From Pseudomonas pudica (GTDB lineage: Bacteria; Pseudomonadota; Gammaproteobacteria; Pseudomonadales; Pseudomonadaceae), in contig NZ_JADLJS010000001.1 in assembly GCF_015680405.1 (NCBI RefSeq), positions 248,001-312,000 of the forward strand: 64,000 nt of DNA, read 5' to 3'. Of the stretch, positions 14,234-23,337 are shown piece after piece; the first letter of the stretch is position 1; the number at the start of each line of letters is the position of its first letter. A program made the position numbers and the translations under genes. The notes beneath the pieces were generated by a model. It ran no database searches. It saw nothing but the letters and a program-made list of their open reading frames with translations, and was not told where the DNA came from.

Positions 14234-15523
14234 ATGTTCAAACAATCCGCCCAGCACGTCGCCAGCTACTACGCCCAGACCTACCCCACCAGCATTCCCC
14301 TGCGCCCCACCCTGCAAGGCAGCCATGACACCGAAGTCCTGATCATTGGCGCCGGCTTCAGCGGCCTGCACACCGCCCTGCGCCTGACCCAGGCCGGCAA
14401 GCGCGTAACGCTGCTGGAAGCCAGCCGCGTGGCCTGGGCCGCGTCCGGCCGCAACGGCGGCCAGGCACTGCTCGGCTGGTCGTGCGACATGCCGCCGCTG
14501 GAAAAGGCCCTGGGCGTCGAACGCACCCAACGCCTGTGGGCCAGCATGTGCTGGGCCGCCGATGAAATGCGCGAACTGCCCGAGCGCCATGGCTTCGACA
14601 TCGACTACCGGCTGGGCAGCCTGTGGACCGCCGTGCTGCCGCGCCGGGTGAAGATGCTGGAAGAAGCCCTGCACGAGGCCGAACACAAATGGGGCTACGA
14701 CGCCCTGCGCCTGATCGGCCGCGACGAGCTGCCACAATGGATCGACAGCCCGCGCTACCAGGCCGCGCTATACGACGCCAAAGGCGCCCACCTCAACCCG
14801 CTGAAGCTGGCCCAGGGCCTGGCCAGCACCATCGAGGCGGCTGGCGGGCAGATCTACGAACAGAGCCAGGTGCTCGACTACCAGAATGTCGACGACGGCT
14901 ATGTGGCCCGTACCGACCGCGGCGAAGTACGCTGCCAGGTGCTGGTGCTGGCCTGCAACGCCTACATCGACCGCCTCGACCGCAACCTGTCGCGCCGCCT
15001 GTTGCCGGTTGGCTCCTATCAGGTAGCCACCGCACCGCTGGGTGCCGACTTCGCCCAGTCGCTACTGCCGCGCAACAGTTGCGTGATCGACAACCAGTTC
15101 GTGCCCGACTATTTCCGCCTCACCCCGGACCATCGCCTGCTGTTCGGCGGCGGTTGCACCTACCTCGGCGGCATTCCCAAAGATGTCGCCAGCGCCACCC
15201 GCCCCTATCTGGAGCGGGTGTTCCCGCAGTTGGCCGGGGTGGCCATCGACTATGCCTGGGGCGGCCACATCGACTGCAGCATCCAGCGCACCCCGGATGT
15301 CGGCCGCGAGGGCCAGCGCTACTGGCTGCAGGGGTTCTCTGGTCATGGCGTACTGCCTACACTGGCGGCGGCGCGGGCTGTCAGCGATGCCATTCTTGGC
15401 GACGACGACCTGCTGGCGCTGTACCAAGGCATCGACAACGGCCGCTTCCCCGGCGGCGACCTGCTGGCAGCACCGCTGGAAGCCGCCGCCAAGGCCTGGT
15501 ACCGGATGCGCGATCGTGTATGA
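14234..15523 (+). CDS. FAD-dependent oxidoreductase, gamma-glutamylputrescine oxidase (PuuB)-like
   Basis: DAO-family flavoprotein of 429 residues. The FAD Rossmann motif GAGFSGLHTALRL lies at 39-51, followed by the acidic strand end TLLEAS and the loop SGRNGGQALLGWSCD typical of PuuB/OrdL proteins. The C-terminal block HGVLPTLAAARAVSDAILG is the second FAD contact. PuuB-like enzymes oxidise gamma-glutamylated polyamines; other members oxidise sarcosine-like amines, so the substrate is inferred from similarity by eye only. No other putrescine genes lie beside it. The Shine-Dalgarno is weak. The strong palindromic element just upstream suggests tight local control. Confidence 0.85.
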   Translation: MFKQSAQHVASYYAQTYPTSIPLRPTLQGSHDTEVLIIGAGFSGLHTALRLTQAGKRVTLLEASRVAWAASGRNGGQALLGWSCDMPPLEKALGVERTQRLWASMCWAADEMRELPERHGFDIDYRLGSLWTAVLPRRVKMLEEALHEAEHKWGYDALRLIGRDELPQWIDSPRYQAALYDAKGAHLNPLKLAQGLASTIEAAGGQIYEQSQVLDYQNVDDGYVARTDRGEVRCQVLVLACNAYIDRLDRNLSRRLLPVGSYQVATAPLGADFAQSLLPRNSCVIDNQFVPDYFRLTPDHRLLFGGGCTYLGGIPKDVASATRPYLERVFPQLAGVAIDYAWGGHIDCSIQRTPDVGREGQRYWLQGFSGHGVLPTLAAARAVSDAILGDDDLLALYQGIDNGRFPGGDLLAAPLEAAAKAWYRMRDRV

Positions 15524-15603
15524 AGACCGCCGGCGCTTGATACCCAGAAATCTCTCCTATCATCAATAGCTCCCTTCGCTTCCTGCACTCAGGAGACCCG
15601 ACC

Positions 15604-16434
15604 ATGAGCTATGTAACCACAAAGGACGGCGTACAGATCTTCTACAAGGACTGGGGCCCGCGCGATGCACCGGTCATCCACTTCCACCATGGCTGGCCGC
15701 TCAGCGCCGACGACTGGGATGCGCAGATGCTGTTCTTCCTCGCCCAGGGTTACCGCGTGGTCGCCCACGACCGCCGCGGCCATGGCCGCTCCAGCCAGGT
15801 ATGGGACGGCCACGACATGGACCACTATGCCGACGATGTGGCGGCGGTCGTCGCTCACCTGGGCATCCAGGGCGCCGTGCATGTCGGTCACTCGACCGGT
15901 GGCGGTGAAGTGGTGCGCTACATGGCTCGGCACCCTCAGGACAAGGTGGCCAAGGCAGTGTTGATCGCCGCCGTACCGCCACTGATGGTGCAGACTCCCG
16001 GTAATCCGGGTGGCCTGCCCAAATCGGTATTCGACGGCTTCCAGGCCCAGGTCGCCAGCAATCGCGCGCAGTTCTACCGGGATGTGCCAGCCGGGCCGTT
16101 CTATGGCTACAACCGCCCGGGCGTCGAGGCCAGCGAAGGCATCATCGGCAACTGGTGGCGCCAAGGCATGATTGGCAGTGCCAAGGCCCATTACGATGGC
16201 ATCGTGGCGTTTTCTCAGACCGACTTTACCGAAGACCTGAAGGGCATCCAGCAACCGGTGCTGGTGATGCATGGCGATGATGATCAGATCGTGCCGTATG
16301 AGAACGCTGGGGTGCTGTCGGCGAAGCTACTGCCCAATGGCACGCTGAAGACCTACAAGGGCTACCCGCATGGCATGCCGACCACCCATGCCGATGTGAT
16401 CAATGCGGATTTGCTGGCGTTTATCCGTAGCTGA
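15604..16434 (+). CDS. Alpha/beta hydrolase, non-haem chloroperoxidase/esterase type
   Basis: 276-residue alpha/beta hydrolase of the cofactor-free perhydrolase (bacterial non-haem haloperoxidase) group, which in practice act as esterases with some perhydrolase activity. The catalytic triad is visible: Ser97 in GHSTGGGE, Asp227 in HGDDDQIVP and His256 in YPHGMPTTH. The oxyanion region is HHGWPLSADDWD. AGGAG precedes the ATG by eight bases. Native substrate unknown. It is a monocistronic unit ended by a REP pair. Confidence 0.92.
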   Translation: MSYVTTKDGVQIFYKDWGPRDAPVIHFHHGWPLSADDWDAQMLFFLAQGYRVVAHDRRGHGRSSQVWDGHDMDHYADDVAAVVAHLGIQGAVHVGHSTGGGEVVRYMARHPQDKVAKAVLIAAVPPLMVQTPGNPGGLPKSVFDGFQAQVASNRAQFYRDVPAGPFYGYNRPGVEASEGIIGNWWRQGMIGSAKAHYDGIVAFSQTDFTEDLKGIQQPVLVMHGDDDQIVPYENAGVLSAKLLPNGTLKTYKGYPHGMPTTHADVINADLLAFIRS

Positions 16435-16449
16435 TGTGATCGCCTGCAC

Positions 16450-16544
16450 CGGCCTCTTCGCGGGTAAACCCGCTCCCACAGGTACTGCACAGGTATTGAA
16501 ATGTGCAGGTAACCTGTGGGAGCGGGTTTACCCGCGAAAGGGCC
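16450..16544. repeat. Inverted REP pair
   Basis: Two inverted copies of the GGCCTCTTCGCGGGTAAACC type, separated by about 30 bases, between the hydrolase and TSUP genes. Confidence 0.9.
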
Positions 16545-16635
16545 GGCACTGGCAACCCATACACCTCAGGATTAACATGCTTTCCTTCTAGCGCGGCCCT
16601 TTGCCGCCCCTTGCCTCCCTGCCTGCCAAGAAACC

Positions 16636-17415
16636 ATGCCCTTCGAACTCACCGTAGAACCCCTTACCCTGCTGATCCTGGCCCTGGTCGCCTTCGTCGC
16701 CGGTTTCATCGATGCCATCGCCGGCGGTGGCGGCCTGCTCACCACACCGGCGCTACTCACCGCTGGCATGCCACCGCACCTGGTACTGGGCACCAACAAG
16801 CTCAGCTCTACCTTCGGCTCGGCCACCGCCGGCTTCACCTACTACAGGCGCAAGCTGTTCCACCCAGCGCAATGGCGCCCGGCATTGTTCGCCACTCTGG
16901 TAGGTGCTTTGCTCGGCGCAGTGATCGCCCACTACATGCCGGCCGAATGGCTGAACAAGATGCTGCCGGTGATCGTCTTCGCCTGTGGCGTCTACCTGCT
17001 GTTCGGCGGCACGCCGAAGGCGCCGCTCGATGCCGATGCACCGATCAGGAAGAAATGGCAGGCGCCGCAAGGCTTCACCCTGGGCTTCTATGACGGCGTG
17101 GCCGGCCCGGGTACCGGGGCTTTCTGGACGGTCAGCACCCTGCTGCTCTACCCTATCGACCTAGTCCGCGCCAGCGGCGTGGCGCGCAGCATGAACTTCG
17201 TCAGCAACATCGCGGCGCTGACGGTGTTCATCATTTCCGGGCAGGTGGACTACATCGTCGGCCTCTGCATGGGCCTGTCGGTGATGGTCGGCGCGTTCTT
17301 CGGCGCACGCACGGCGATCAGTGGCGGCAGCAAGTTCATCCGCCCGGTGTTCATCACCGTGGTGCTGGCATTGACCGTGCGCCTAGCGTGGCAGCACTGG
17401 TTCGGCCAAGCCTAG
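16636..17415 (+). CDS. TSUP family transporter (TauE/SafE, YfcA-like)
   Basis: 259-residue integral membrane protein with about eight hydrophobic segments. It shows the two-repeat TSUP signature: [20 protein letters not shown] near the N-terminus and a second half with [15 protein letters not shown]. Family members export sulfite, sulfoacetate or other organosulfur anions; E. coli YfcA is the nearest by architecture and its substrate is unsettled. The ribosome-binding site is poor (AAGAAACC). Its last 33 bases overlap the 3' end of nudC on the opposite strand. Confidence 0.9.
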   Translation: MPFELTVEPLTLLILALVAFVAGFIDAIAGGGGLLTTPALLTAGMPPHLVLGTNKLSSTFGSATAGFTYYRRKLFHPAQWRPALFATLVGALLGAVIAHYMPAEWLNKMLPVIVFACGVYLLFGGTPKAPLDADAPIRKKWQAPQGFTLGFYDGVAGPGTGAFWTVSTLLLYPIDLVRASGVARSMNFVSNIAALTVFIISGQVDYIVGLCMGLSVMVGAFFGARTAISGGSKFIRPVFITVVLALTVRLAWQHWFGQA

Positions 17416-18213
17416 GCGGCGCGCAACGTACAGATCGATCAGGTACCGGGCAATCGACCGCCCGGCCGGCAGCGGCGGCAGGTCGTGGACGCTGAACCAC
17501 TTGGCATCCTCGATCTCGTCCGGCTGCATGACGATCTCGCCGCCAGCGTATTCGGCGTGGAAGCCCAGCATCATCGAATGCGGGAAAGGCCAGCACTGGC
17601 TGCCGACGTACTGAATGTTCTTCACTTCTACCGCCACCTCTTCACGCACTTCGCGCACCAGGCAGTCCTCGGCCGACTCGCCCGGTTCGGCGAAGCCTGC
17701 CAGGGTGCTGTACACCCCGGTGACGAAACGCGGCGAGCGCGCCAGCAGGATTTCGTCGCCACGGGTCACCAGTACGATCATGCTTGGCGAAATGCGCGGG
17801 TAGCTGCGCAGGTCGCAAGGCTGGCAGTACATCGCCCGCTCCCAGCGAATCTGCGTCATTGCCTGGCCGCAGCTGCCGCAGAAGCGGTGCTCGCGGGCCC
17901 AGGTGCCGATCTGCGCGGCATAGCCCAGCACTTTGTAGGTGTCGAAATCACCCTCGAGCATGAACGCGCGAAGGCCCCGCCAAGTGCAGCCAGGCACGTG
18001 GGTGGCGCTGCGCAGCTCCAGCAGGAACACCGGCTGGCCGTCGAAGTGGCCGATGCCGTGCTCGCACAGTACGTCGAGGTCCTGGCGCTTGAGCCAGTCG
18101 CGAGGGAACAGCGCGCCGTTGTCGTCCACCAGGAACCCTTCCGGGCTGCGGGCCACGGCCAGCCCGCCGTTGATCTGCGGGTCGATTACTGCGGTAGTCC
18201 AGCGTGCTGACAT
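17383..18213 (-). CDS. nudC: NAD(+) diphosphatase / NAD-capped RNA decapping enzyme NudC
   Basis: 276-residue Nudix enzyme that hydrolyses NAD(H) to NMN(H) and AMP and removes NAD caps from RNA. A zinc ribbon (CGSC, then CQPC) precedes the Nudix box [20 protein letters not shown]. The family-specific block after the box reads SQCWPFPHS, against the usual SQPWPFPxS, so the Pro is Cys here. The Gly after EE in the Nudix box is also replaced. GGAG lies six bases before the ATG. It lies 35 bp downstream of the crotonase gene and converges on the TSUP gene with a 33-bp overlap. Confidence 0.95.
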   Translation of the reverse strand: MSARWTTAVIDPQINGGLAVARSPEGFLVDDNGALFPRDWLKRQDLDVLCEHGIGHFDGQPVFLLELRSATHVPGCTWRGLRAFMLEGDFDTYKVLGYAAQIGTWAREHRFCGSCGQAMTQIRWERAMYCQPCDLRSYPRISPSMIVLVTRGDEILLARSPRFVTGVYSTLAGFAEPGESAEDCLVREVREEVAVEVKNIQYVGSQCWPFPHSMMLGFHAEYAGGEIVMQPDEIEDAKWFSVHDLPPLPAGRSIARYLIDLYVARRLGLAEPVLPR

Positions 18214-18248
18214 GTCGGGGCTCCTTTACTGCGCGTCCCCCGGCCCGA

Positions 18249-19061
18249 TCAGTCGGCGAACGTCGGTTTCTGTTTGCTCATGTGCGCCGCCACCGCCACC
18301 CGCAGGTCTTCGGACTGCAGCATCGCGGCGTTCCAGGTAGCGATGTACTCCAGGCCATCGTCGATGCGATGGTCACGCATGTAGCTGAGCATTTCCTTGG
18401 TGCCGGCCACGGCAATCGGCGATTTTGCGGCAATCTCGCCGGCGATGGCAAAGACCCCTTCCATCAGCGCGGCCTGGTCATCATAGACCCGGTTGACCAG
18501 GCCGATGCGCAGCGCCTCTTCGGCCTCGACATTGCGTCCGGTGAAAGCCAGCTCACGCATCATGCCGTCACCGATGATACGAGGCAAACGTTGCAGTGTG
18601 CCGACATCGGCGGCCATGCCCATGTCGATTTCCTTGATCGAGAACTGCGCGTCGCGGCTGCAGTAACGCATGTCGCAGGCCGAGATCAGATCGATGGCGC
18701 CGCCAATGCAGTAACCCTGCACTGCCGCCAGTACCGGCTTGCGGCATTTGTCCACGGCATTGAACGACGCCTGCAGGCGCAGGATTGTGCTGCGCAGGAA
18801 ACGTGCGTTACGACCCACGTCCTTGCCCATCTGCCCGGCCAGCGAAGCCAGCATCATCAGGTCGATACCAGCGGAAAAATGCTTGCCTGCCCCGCTGATC
18901 ACTACCGCCCGCACCGCATCGGTGTCGTCGATCCACTGGAAGATATCCACGATCTCTTCCCAGAAGGCCGCATTCATCGCGTTGACCTTCTCTGGGCGGT
19001 TGATCTGAACGTGGGCGATGCTGTCGGTCAGTTCGACCTTGAATGCGCTGTACTCGGTCAC
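18249..19061 (-). CDS. Crotonase family, delta3,5-delta2,4-dienoyl-CoA isomerase-like
   Basis: 270-residue enoyl-CoA hydratase/isomerase superfamily member. The oxyanion-hole segments are HFSAGIDLMML and QGYCIGGAIDLISACD. The stretch ACDMRYCSRDAQFSIKEIDMG followed by AADVGTLQRLPRIIGD closely follows eukaryotic ECH1, keeping its acidic catalytic residues (Asp, Glu, Asp). That points to isomerisation of dienoyl-CoA in beta-oxidation of unsaturated fatty acids. The GTG start at 19061 has AGGAG eight bases upstream; the ATG 30 bases earlier (19091) lacks such a site. The neighbouring nudC is downstream on the same strand. Confidence 0.88.
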   Translation of the reverse strand: MTEYSAFKVELTDSIAHVQINRPEKVNAMNAAFWEEIVDIFQWIDDTDAVRAVVISGAGKHFSAGIDLMMLASLAGQMGKDVGRNARFLRSTILRLQASFNAVDKCRKPVLAAVQGYCIGGAIDLISACDMRYCSRDAQFSIKEIDMGMAADVGTLQRLPRIIGDGMMRELAFTGRNVEAEEALRIGLVNRVYDDQAALMEGVFAIAGEIAAKSPIAVAGTKEMLSYMRDHRIDDGLEYIATWNAAMLQSEDLRVAVAAHMSKQKPTFAD

Positions 19062-19211
19062 GGGCGGCACTCCTGCGGGTGAAGGGTTCATGGCACGGAT
19101 GGTAACCCAGCCGGGTGACCGCACTTGTGCCAAAAACGGGACTTTACGCCTTGCCTAAGGCGCGCTGATCCGGCACCGTGCGCCATCGCCGAATCATAAG
19201 GATACAAATTC

Positions 19212-20714
19212 ATGTCGCGCTCCCTGACCGGCGCCCTGGCCCACAGCTTTCTGGGCCAGTCGCCGCTTTGGTACAAGGCAGTCATCTGCCTGTTCCTGGT
19301 GCTCAACCCGCTGCTGCTTATGACCGTCGGCCCGGTGGCCGCCGGCTGGGCACTGGTGCTCGAATTCATCTTCACCCTTGGCATGGCGCTGAAGTGCTAC
19401 CCGTTGATGCCTGGCGGCCTGCTGCTGGTCGAGGCCCTGCTGTTGCAGATGACCACCCCACAAGCCCTGTATGAAGAGCTGCAACACAACTTCCCGGTGA
19501 TCCTGCTGCTGATGTTCATGGTGGCGGGCATCCACTTCATGAAGGAACTGCTGCTGTTCCTGTTCTCGCGCATCCTGCTGGGGGTGCGTTCGAAGGCGAT
19601 TCTGGCGTTGCTGTTCTGCGTGCTGTCGGCATTCCTGTCGGCGTTTCTCGATGCGCTGACCGTGACCGCCGTGATCATCAGCGCCGCGGTCGGTTTCTAT
19701 GCGGTGTACCACCGCGTAGCCTCCGGGGCCAACCCGCGCGAAGACAGTGCGCTGGACAGCGACCAGCAGGTCGCACAGTTGCACCGTGAAGACCTCGACC
19801 AGTTCCGCGCCTTCCTGCGCAGCCTGCTGATGCATGGCGCGGTGGGTACCGCCCTGGGCGGCGTGTGCACGCTGGTGGGCGAGCCGCAGAACCTGCTGAT
19901 CGGCCATGAGATGGGCTGGCACTTTGCCGATTTCTTTCTGAAGGTGGCGCCGGTGTCGTTGCCGGTGCTGGGCGCCGGCCTGCTGACCTGCGTACTGCTG
20001 GAGAAGCTGCGCCTGTTCGGCTACGGCACGTTGATGCCCGAGCCGGTGCGTCAGGTATTGGCCGCCTACGCCGCCGAGGACGATGCTGCACGTACCACTG
20101 CCCAGCGCATCGCGCTTTGGGTGCAAGGGTTCGCCGCACTGATCCTGATCGTCTGCCTGGGCCTGCATGTTGCCGAGGTCGGCCTGATCGGCCTGATGGT
20201 GATCGTGCTGATCACGGCATTCACCGGCATTACCGACGAACACCGCCTGGGCCGTGCCTTCCAGGACGCCATGCCGTTCACCGCTTTGCTGGTGGTGTTC
20301 TTCGCCGTGGTGGCGGTAATTCATCAGCAGCAACTGTTCAGCCCGCTGATTACCTGGGTGCTGGCGCTGCCGGCAGAGCAGCAGCCGGGCATGCTGTACC
20401 TGGCCAACGGCCTGCTGTCGGCCATCAGCGACAACGTATTCGTTGCCACCATCTACATCACCGAGGTGAAGCAGGCATTTCTCAATGGCAGCATGAGCCG
20501 CGAGCATTTCGAGACGCTGGCGGTGGCGATCAACACCGGCACCAACCTGCCGAGCGTGGCTACGCCGAATGGGCAGGCGGCGTTCCTGTTCCTGCTGACT
20601 TCGGCGATTGCACCGCTGATCCGGCTGTCGTATGGGCGAATGGTGTGGATGGCCTTGCCCTATACCGTAGTGATGGGTGGGCTGGGGTGGTGGGCGGTCA
20701 CCTACTGGCTGTGA
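19212..20714 (+). CDS. nhaB: Na+/H+ antiporter NhaB
   Basis: Inner-membrane sodium/proton antiporter used for sodium tolerance and pH homeostasis. The 500-residue, 11-12-helix product has the NhaB hallmarks: N-terminal [58 protein letters not shown] and [20 protein letters not shown]. The length matches the family (about 500). AAGGA precedes the ATG. It is a single-gene unit followed by a REP pair. Confidence 0.96.
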   Translation: MSRSLTGALAHSFLGQSPLWYKAVICLFLVLNPLLLMTVGPVAAGWALVLEFIFTLGMALKCYPLMPGGLLLVEALLLQMTTPQALYEELQHNFPVILLLMFMVAGIHFMKELLLFLFSRILLGVRSKAILALLFCVLSAFLSAFLDALTVTAVIISAAVGFYAVYHRVASGANPREDSALDSDQQVAQLHREDLDQFRAFLRSLLMHGAVGTALGGVCTLVGEPQNLLIGHEMGWHFADFFLKVAPVSLPVLGAGLLTCVLLEKLRLFGYGTLMPEPVRQVLAAYAAEDDAARTTAQRIALWVQGFAALILIVCLGLHVAEVGLIGLMVIVLITAFTGITDEHRLGRAFQDAMPFTALLVVFFAVVAVIHQQQLFSPLITWVLALPAEQQPGMLYLANGLLSAISDNVFVATIYITEVKQAFLNGSMSREHFETLAVAINTGTNLPSVATPNGQAAFLFLLTSAIAPLIRLSYGRMVWMALPYTVVMGGLGWWAVTYWL

Positions 20715-20725
20715 TGTAGCTTGTA

Positions 20726-20822
20726 CCGGCCCTATCGCCGGCAAGCCAGCTCCCACAGGTTTTACGCTGCACCCAAGGACTGTGGTGTACCTGTGGGAGC
20801 TGGCTTGCCGGCGATAGGGCCA
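20726..20822. repeat. Inverted REP pair, CTATCGCCGGCAAGCC variant
   Basis: Two inverted copies of the GGCCCTATCGCCGGCAAGCC...CTCCCACAGG variant, between nhaB and the reductase gene. Confidence 0.9.
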
Positions 20823-20916
20823 GTGCAGACACAGCACAAGGCCCCGTCGATTCTGCTGCCCGCCATTCGACTATCCCATGCCCCCAGCCACCCCGGCTGC
20901 CAACAGGAGAGTCCCC

Positions 20917-21531
20917 ATGCGCAAACTCATCGTAGCCGCCTTCATCAGCCTCGACGGTGTCATGCAGGCCCCCGGCGGCCCGCAGGAAGACACCAGCGGC
21001 GGCTTCACCTACGGCGGCTGGATCGTGCCCTACGCCGAGGAAGTCTTCGGCCAGGCCATGCAGGCCCTGTTCAGCCAGCCCTTCGAGCTGCTGCTGGGCC
21101 GTCGCACCTACGACATCTTCGCCAGCTACTGGCCAAAGGTAAAAGACAGCTCGGAAGACTTCTCCATCGCCAACCTGTTCAACAGCGTGCCCAAGCACGT
21201 GGCCACCCACACCCCCGCAACCCTCGACTGGCACAACAGCCACTCCCTGGGCGCGGACGTCACCGCAGCGGTCCGCGCGCTGAAACAACAGGACGGCGCC
21301 AACCTGCTGACTCAGGGCAGCAGCGATCTGGTGCAACAACTGCTGTCGGCGGGCCTGGTCGATGAACTGCAACTGCTGATCCACCCGTTGCTGCTCGGCC
21401 ACGGCAAGCGCCTGTTCGGCGACGATGCGGCAGCGGCGGCCTTCACCCTGCAGCACTCGCAGGTTTCGCCCAAGGGCGTGGTCATCGCCCGCTACGTGCG
21501 TGCCGGCGAAGTGCAGACCGGTTCGTTCTGA
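20917..21531 (+). CDS. Dihydrofolate reductase / RibD C-terminal domain family protein
   Basis: 204-residue protein of the RibD C-terminal (DHFR-like) fold. Typical blocks are the N-terminal MRKLIVAAFISLDGVMQAPGG, LLLGRRTYDIFASYWP and the C-terminal VDELQLLIHPLLLGHGKRLF. Such stand-alone proteins bind NADPH and reduce unknown substrates; no specific function can be assigned. CAGGAG lies seven bases before the ATG at 20917, which outweighs the upstream in-frame ATG at 20878. Confidence 0.88.
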   Translation: MRKLIVAAFISLDGVMQAPGGPQEDTSGGFTYGGWIVPYAEEVFGQAMQALFSQPFELLLGRRTYDIFASYWPKVKDSSEDFSIANLFNSVPKHVATHTPATLDWHNSHSLGADVTAAVRALKQQDGANLLTQGSSDLVQQLLSAGLVDELQLLIHPLLLGHGKRLFGDDAAAAAFTLQHSQVSPKGVVIARYVRAGEVQTGSF

Positions 21532-21611
21532 AAGGCACGATTCTGTACAACTTTTGCCTCTCGCCCGCATCGAAACACAGGTAAGCCCTGTCCGTATCAA
21601 GGAGGTTCACC

Positions 21612-22157
21612 ATGGCGCTACGCAACACGTTGCTACTTTCCTGCATGACCCTGGCCCTGCTCGGCTGCGCCGGCAACGATCACCCGGCGCCGCCGCGCAC
21701 CCAGCAGGTCGACCTGCAACGTTACCAGGGCACCTGGTACGAACTCGCGCGGCTGCCGATGTTCTTTCAGCGCAACTGCGTGCAGTCCGAGGCGCGCTAT
21801 GGGCTGCGAGAGGACGGCCGCATCGACGTGACCAACCGCTGCCGGGAAAAGGACGGCCAGTGGAACCAGGCCAAGGGCATCGCCGAAGCCCAGCAACCGG
21901 GCAGCACCGACAAGCTCTGGGTGCGCTTCGACAACTGGTTCAGCCGCCTCGCGCCCGGCCTGACCAAGGGCGAGTACTGGGTGCTGTACCACGACCAGGA
22001 CTACCGCGTGGCGTTGGTCGGCCACCCGAACCGCGAATACCTGTGGCTGCTTTCGCGCACGCCCGCGGTCACCGACCAATTGCGCGAGCAATTGCTGACG
22101 ATCGCCCGGGAGCAAGGCTATGACACCAGCAAGCTCATCTGGCGGCAGGCCGAGTAG
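21612..22157 (+). CDS. blc: Outer-membrane lipocalin lipoprotein (Blc-like)
   Basis: 181-residue lipoprotein. The signal peptide ends in the lipobox LLGC (Cys19). The lipocalin fold shows the GTWYELAR motif at the first strand and the later LWVRFDNWFSRLAPGLTKGEYWVLYHDQDYR core. Bacterial Blc-type lipocalins sit in the outer membrane and bind (lyso)phospholipids or fatty acids. A perfect AAGGAGG precedes the ATG. The residue after Cys is Ala, not Asp, in line with outer-membrane sorting by the Lol +2 rule. Confidence 0.92.
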   Translation: MALRNTLLLSCMTLALLGCAGNDHPAPPRTQQVDLQRYQGTWYELARLPMFFQRNCVQSEARYGLREDGRIDVTNRCREKDGQWNQAKGIAEAQQPGSTDKLWVRFDNWFSRLAPGLTKGEYWVLYHDQDYRVALVGHPNREYLWLLSRTPAVTDQLREQLLTIAREQGYDTSKLIWRQAE

Positions 22158-22238
22158 GCAAGACCTGGCGCGCCATCGACGACATGCGGCAATCCGGCTA
22201 AGGTGTGCGCCCCCGTACACCTTGAAGGAACGAGCCCG

Positions 22239-22319
22239 TTGAGTACCACGCCGCCATCAGCACCTTGTCTTCGTCTGACGCACATCGGCCCGCTGGTACT
22301 GGCGTCACTGCCGGACTGA
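22239..22319 (+). CDS. Possible 26-codon leader ORF before rnz
   Basis: A TTG-initiated frame with AAGGAA upstream ends 16 bases before the rnz start codon. It encodes a short Pro/Leu-rich peptide with no recognisable feature. It may be a leader peptide, a chance frame, or part of the rnz untranslated region. A GGTGT...ACACC inverted repeat (22201-22220) lies just upstream. Confidence 0.2.
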   Translation: MSTTPPSAPCLRLTHIGPLVLASLPD

Positions 22320-22335
22320 AACAAGGAGGCAGACC

Positions 22336-23295
22336 ATGGACCTGCTGTTTCTGGGCACCTCCGCCGGCGTGCCGACCACGGCGCGCAACGTCAGTGCCAC
22401 CGCTGTGATCGAAGCCAGTGGCAGCCACTGGTACCTGGTCGACTGCGGCGAAGGCACCCAGCACCGGCTGCTGCATACGCCGCTGTCGATTCGCGACTTG
22501 CGTGCCATCTTCATCACCCACGTGCATGGCGACCATTGCTTCGGCCTGCCGGGCCTGCTGGCCAGCGCCGGCATGAGCGGGCGCACCCAGCCACTGGACC
22601 TTGTTCTGCCCGCCGCCCTGCACGACTGGGTGCGCCAGGGGCTGGTGGCCAGCGATACCTTTTTGCCGTTCGAACTGCGCCTGCTGGCCGTGGAAGAACT
22701 GGTGGAGTGGCGCAGTGACGCCCTGCAAGTGACCAGCGTGCAGCTTTCGCACCGGGTGCCGAGCGTCGGCTTCGTGTTCACCGAACTAAAACCCGAACCG
22801 CGGCTGGACATCCCGCGCCTGGAAGCCGAAGGCATCCCCCGCGGCCCGTTGTGGGGCGACCTGGCCAAGGGCCTGACGGTGCCGCATGGCGGGAGGCTGC
22901 TGCACGGCAATGACTACCTACGCCCTTCACGCCCGCCACGGCGGGTGATCGTGTGCGGCGACAACGACAACCCCGAGCTGTTGGCCGACGTTGCCGAGGG
23001 CGCGGACGTGCTGGTGCACGAGGCCACGTTCACCCTGGCGGTGGTCGAGCGCACAGGGGTCACCTTCGGCCACAGCACCGCGGCTGCAGTGGCGCGCTTT
23101 GCCGAAACTGCGGGCGTGCGCAACCTGGTGCTGACGCACTTCAGCGCCCGCTACCAGAGCGACCCACGGCGCAGCCCGAGCATCGACAACGTGCGCGACG
23201 AAGCCCTCGCCCACTACAGCGGGCGGCTGACCCTGGCGCAGGACCTGCAGCGTTATCACATTGGGCGCGATGGCTGTCTTGAGCCCGCGGGATGA
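22336..23295 (+). CDS. rnz: Ribonuclease Z
   Basis: Metallo-beta-lactamase fold endonuclease that matures tRNA 3' ends; in CCA-encoding bacteria its role may be accessory. The 319-residue short-form product starts [20 protein letters not shown] and has the zinc motif THVHGDH (His62, His64, Asp66, His67) followed by CFGLPGLL. The later zinc ligands fit GDNDN and [15 protein letters not shown] lies seven bases before the ATG. The flexible arm that grips the tRNA elbow fits the segment around residues 150-190 ([20 protein letters not shown]). Confidence 0.94.
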   Translation: MDLLFLGTSAGVPTTARNVSATAVIEASGSHWYLVDCGEGTQHRLLHTPLSIRDLRAIFITHVHGDHCFGLPGLLASAGMSGRTQPLDLVLPAALHDWVRQGLVASDTFLPFELRLLAVEELVEWRSDALQVTSVQLSHRVPSVGFVFTELKPEPRLDIPRLEAEGIPRGPLWGDLAKGLTVPHGGRLLHGNDYLRPSRPPRRVIVCGDNDNPELLADVAEGADVLVHEATFTLAVVERTGVTFGHSTAAAVARFAETAGVRNLVLTHFSARYQSDPRRSPSIDNVRDEALAHYSGRLTLAQDLQRYHIGRDGCLEPAG

Positions 23296-23337
23296 ATTGT
23301 GGAGCTTCGCAGGTGCTCGCCACAACCCGCTGCTCCA

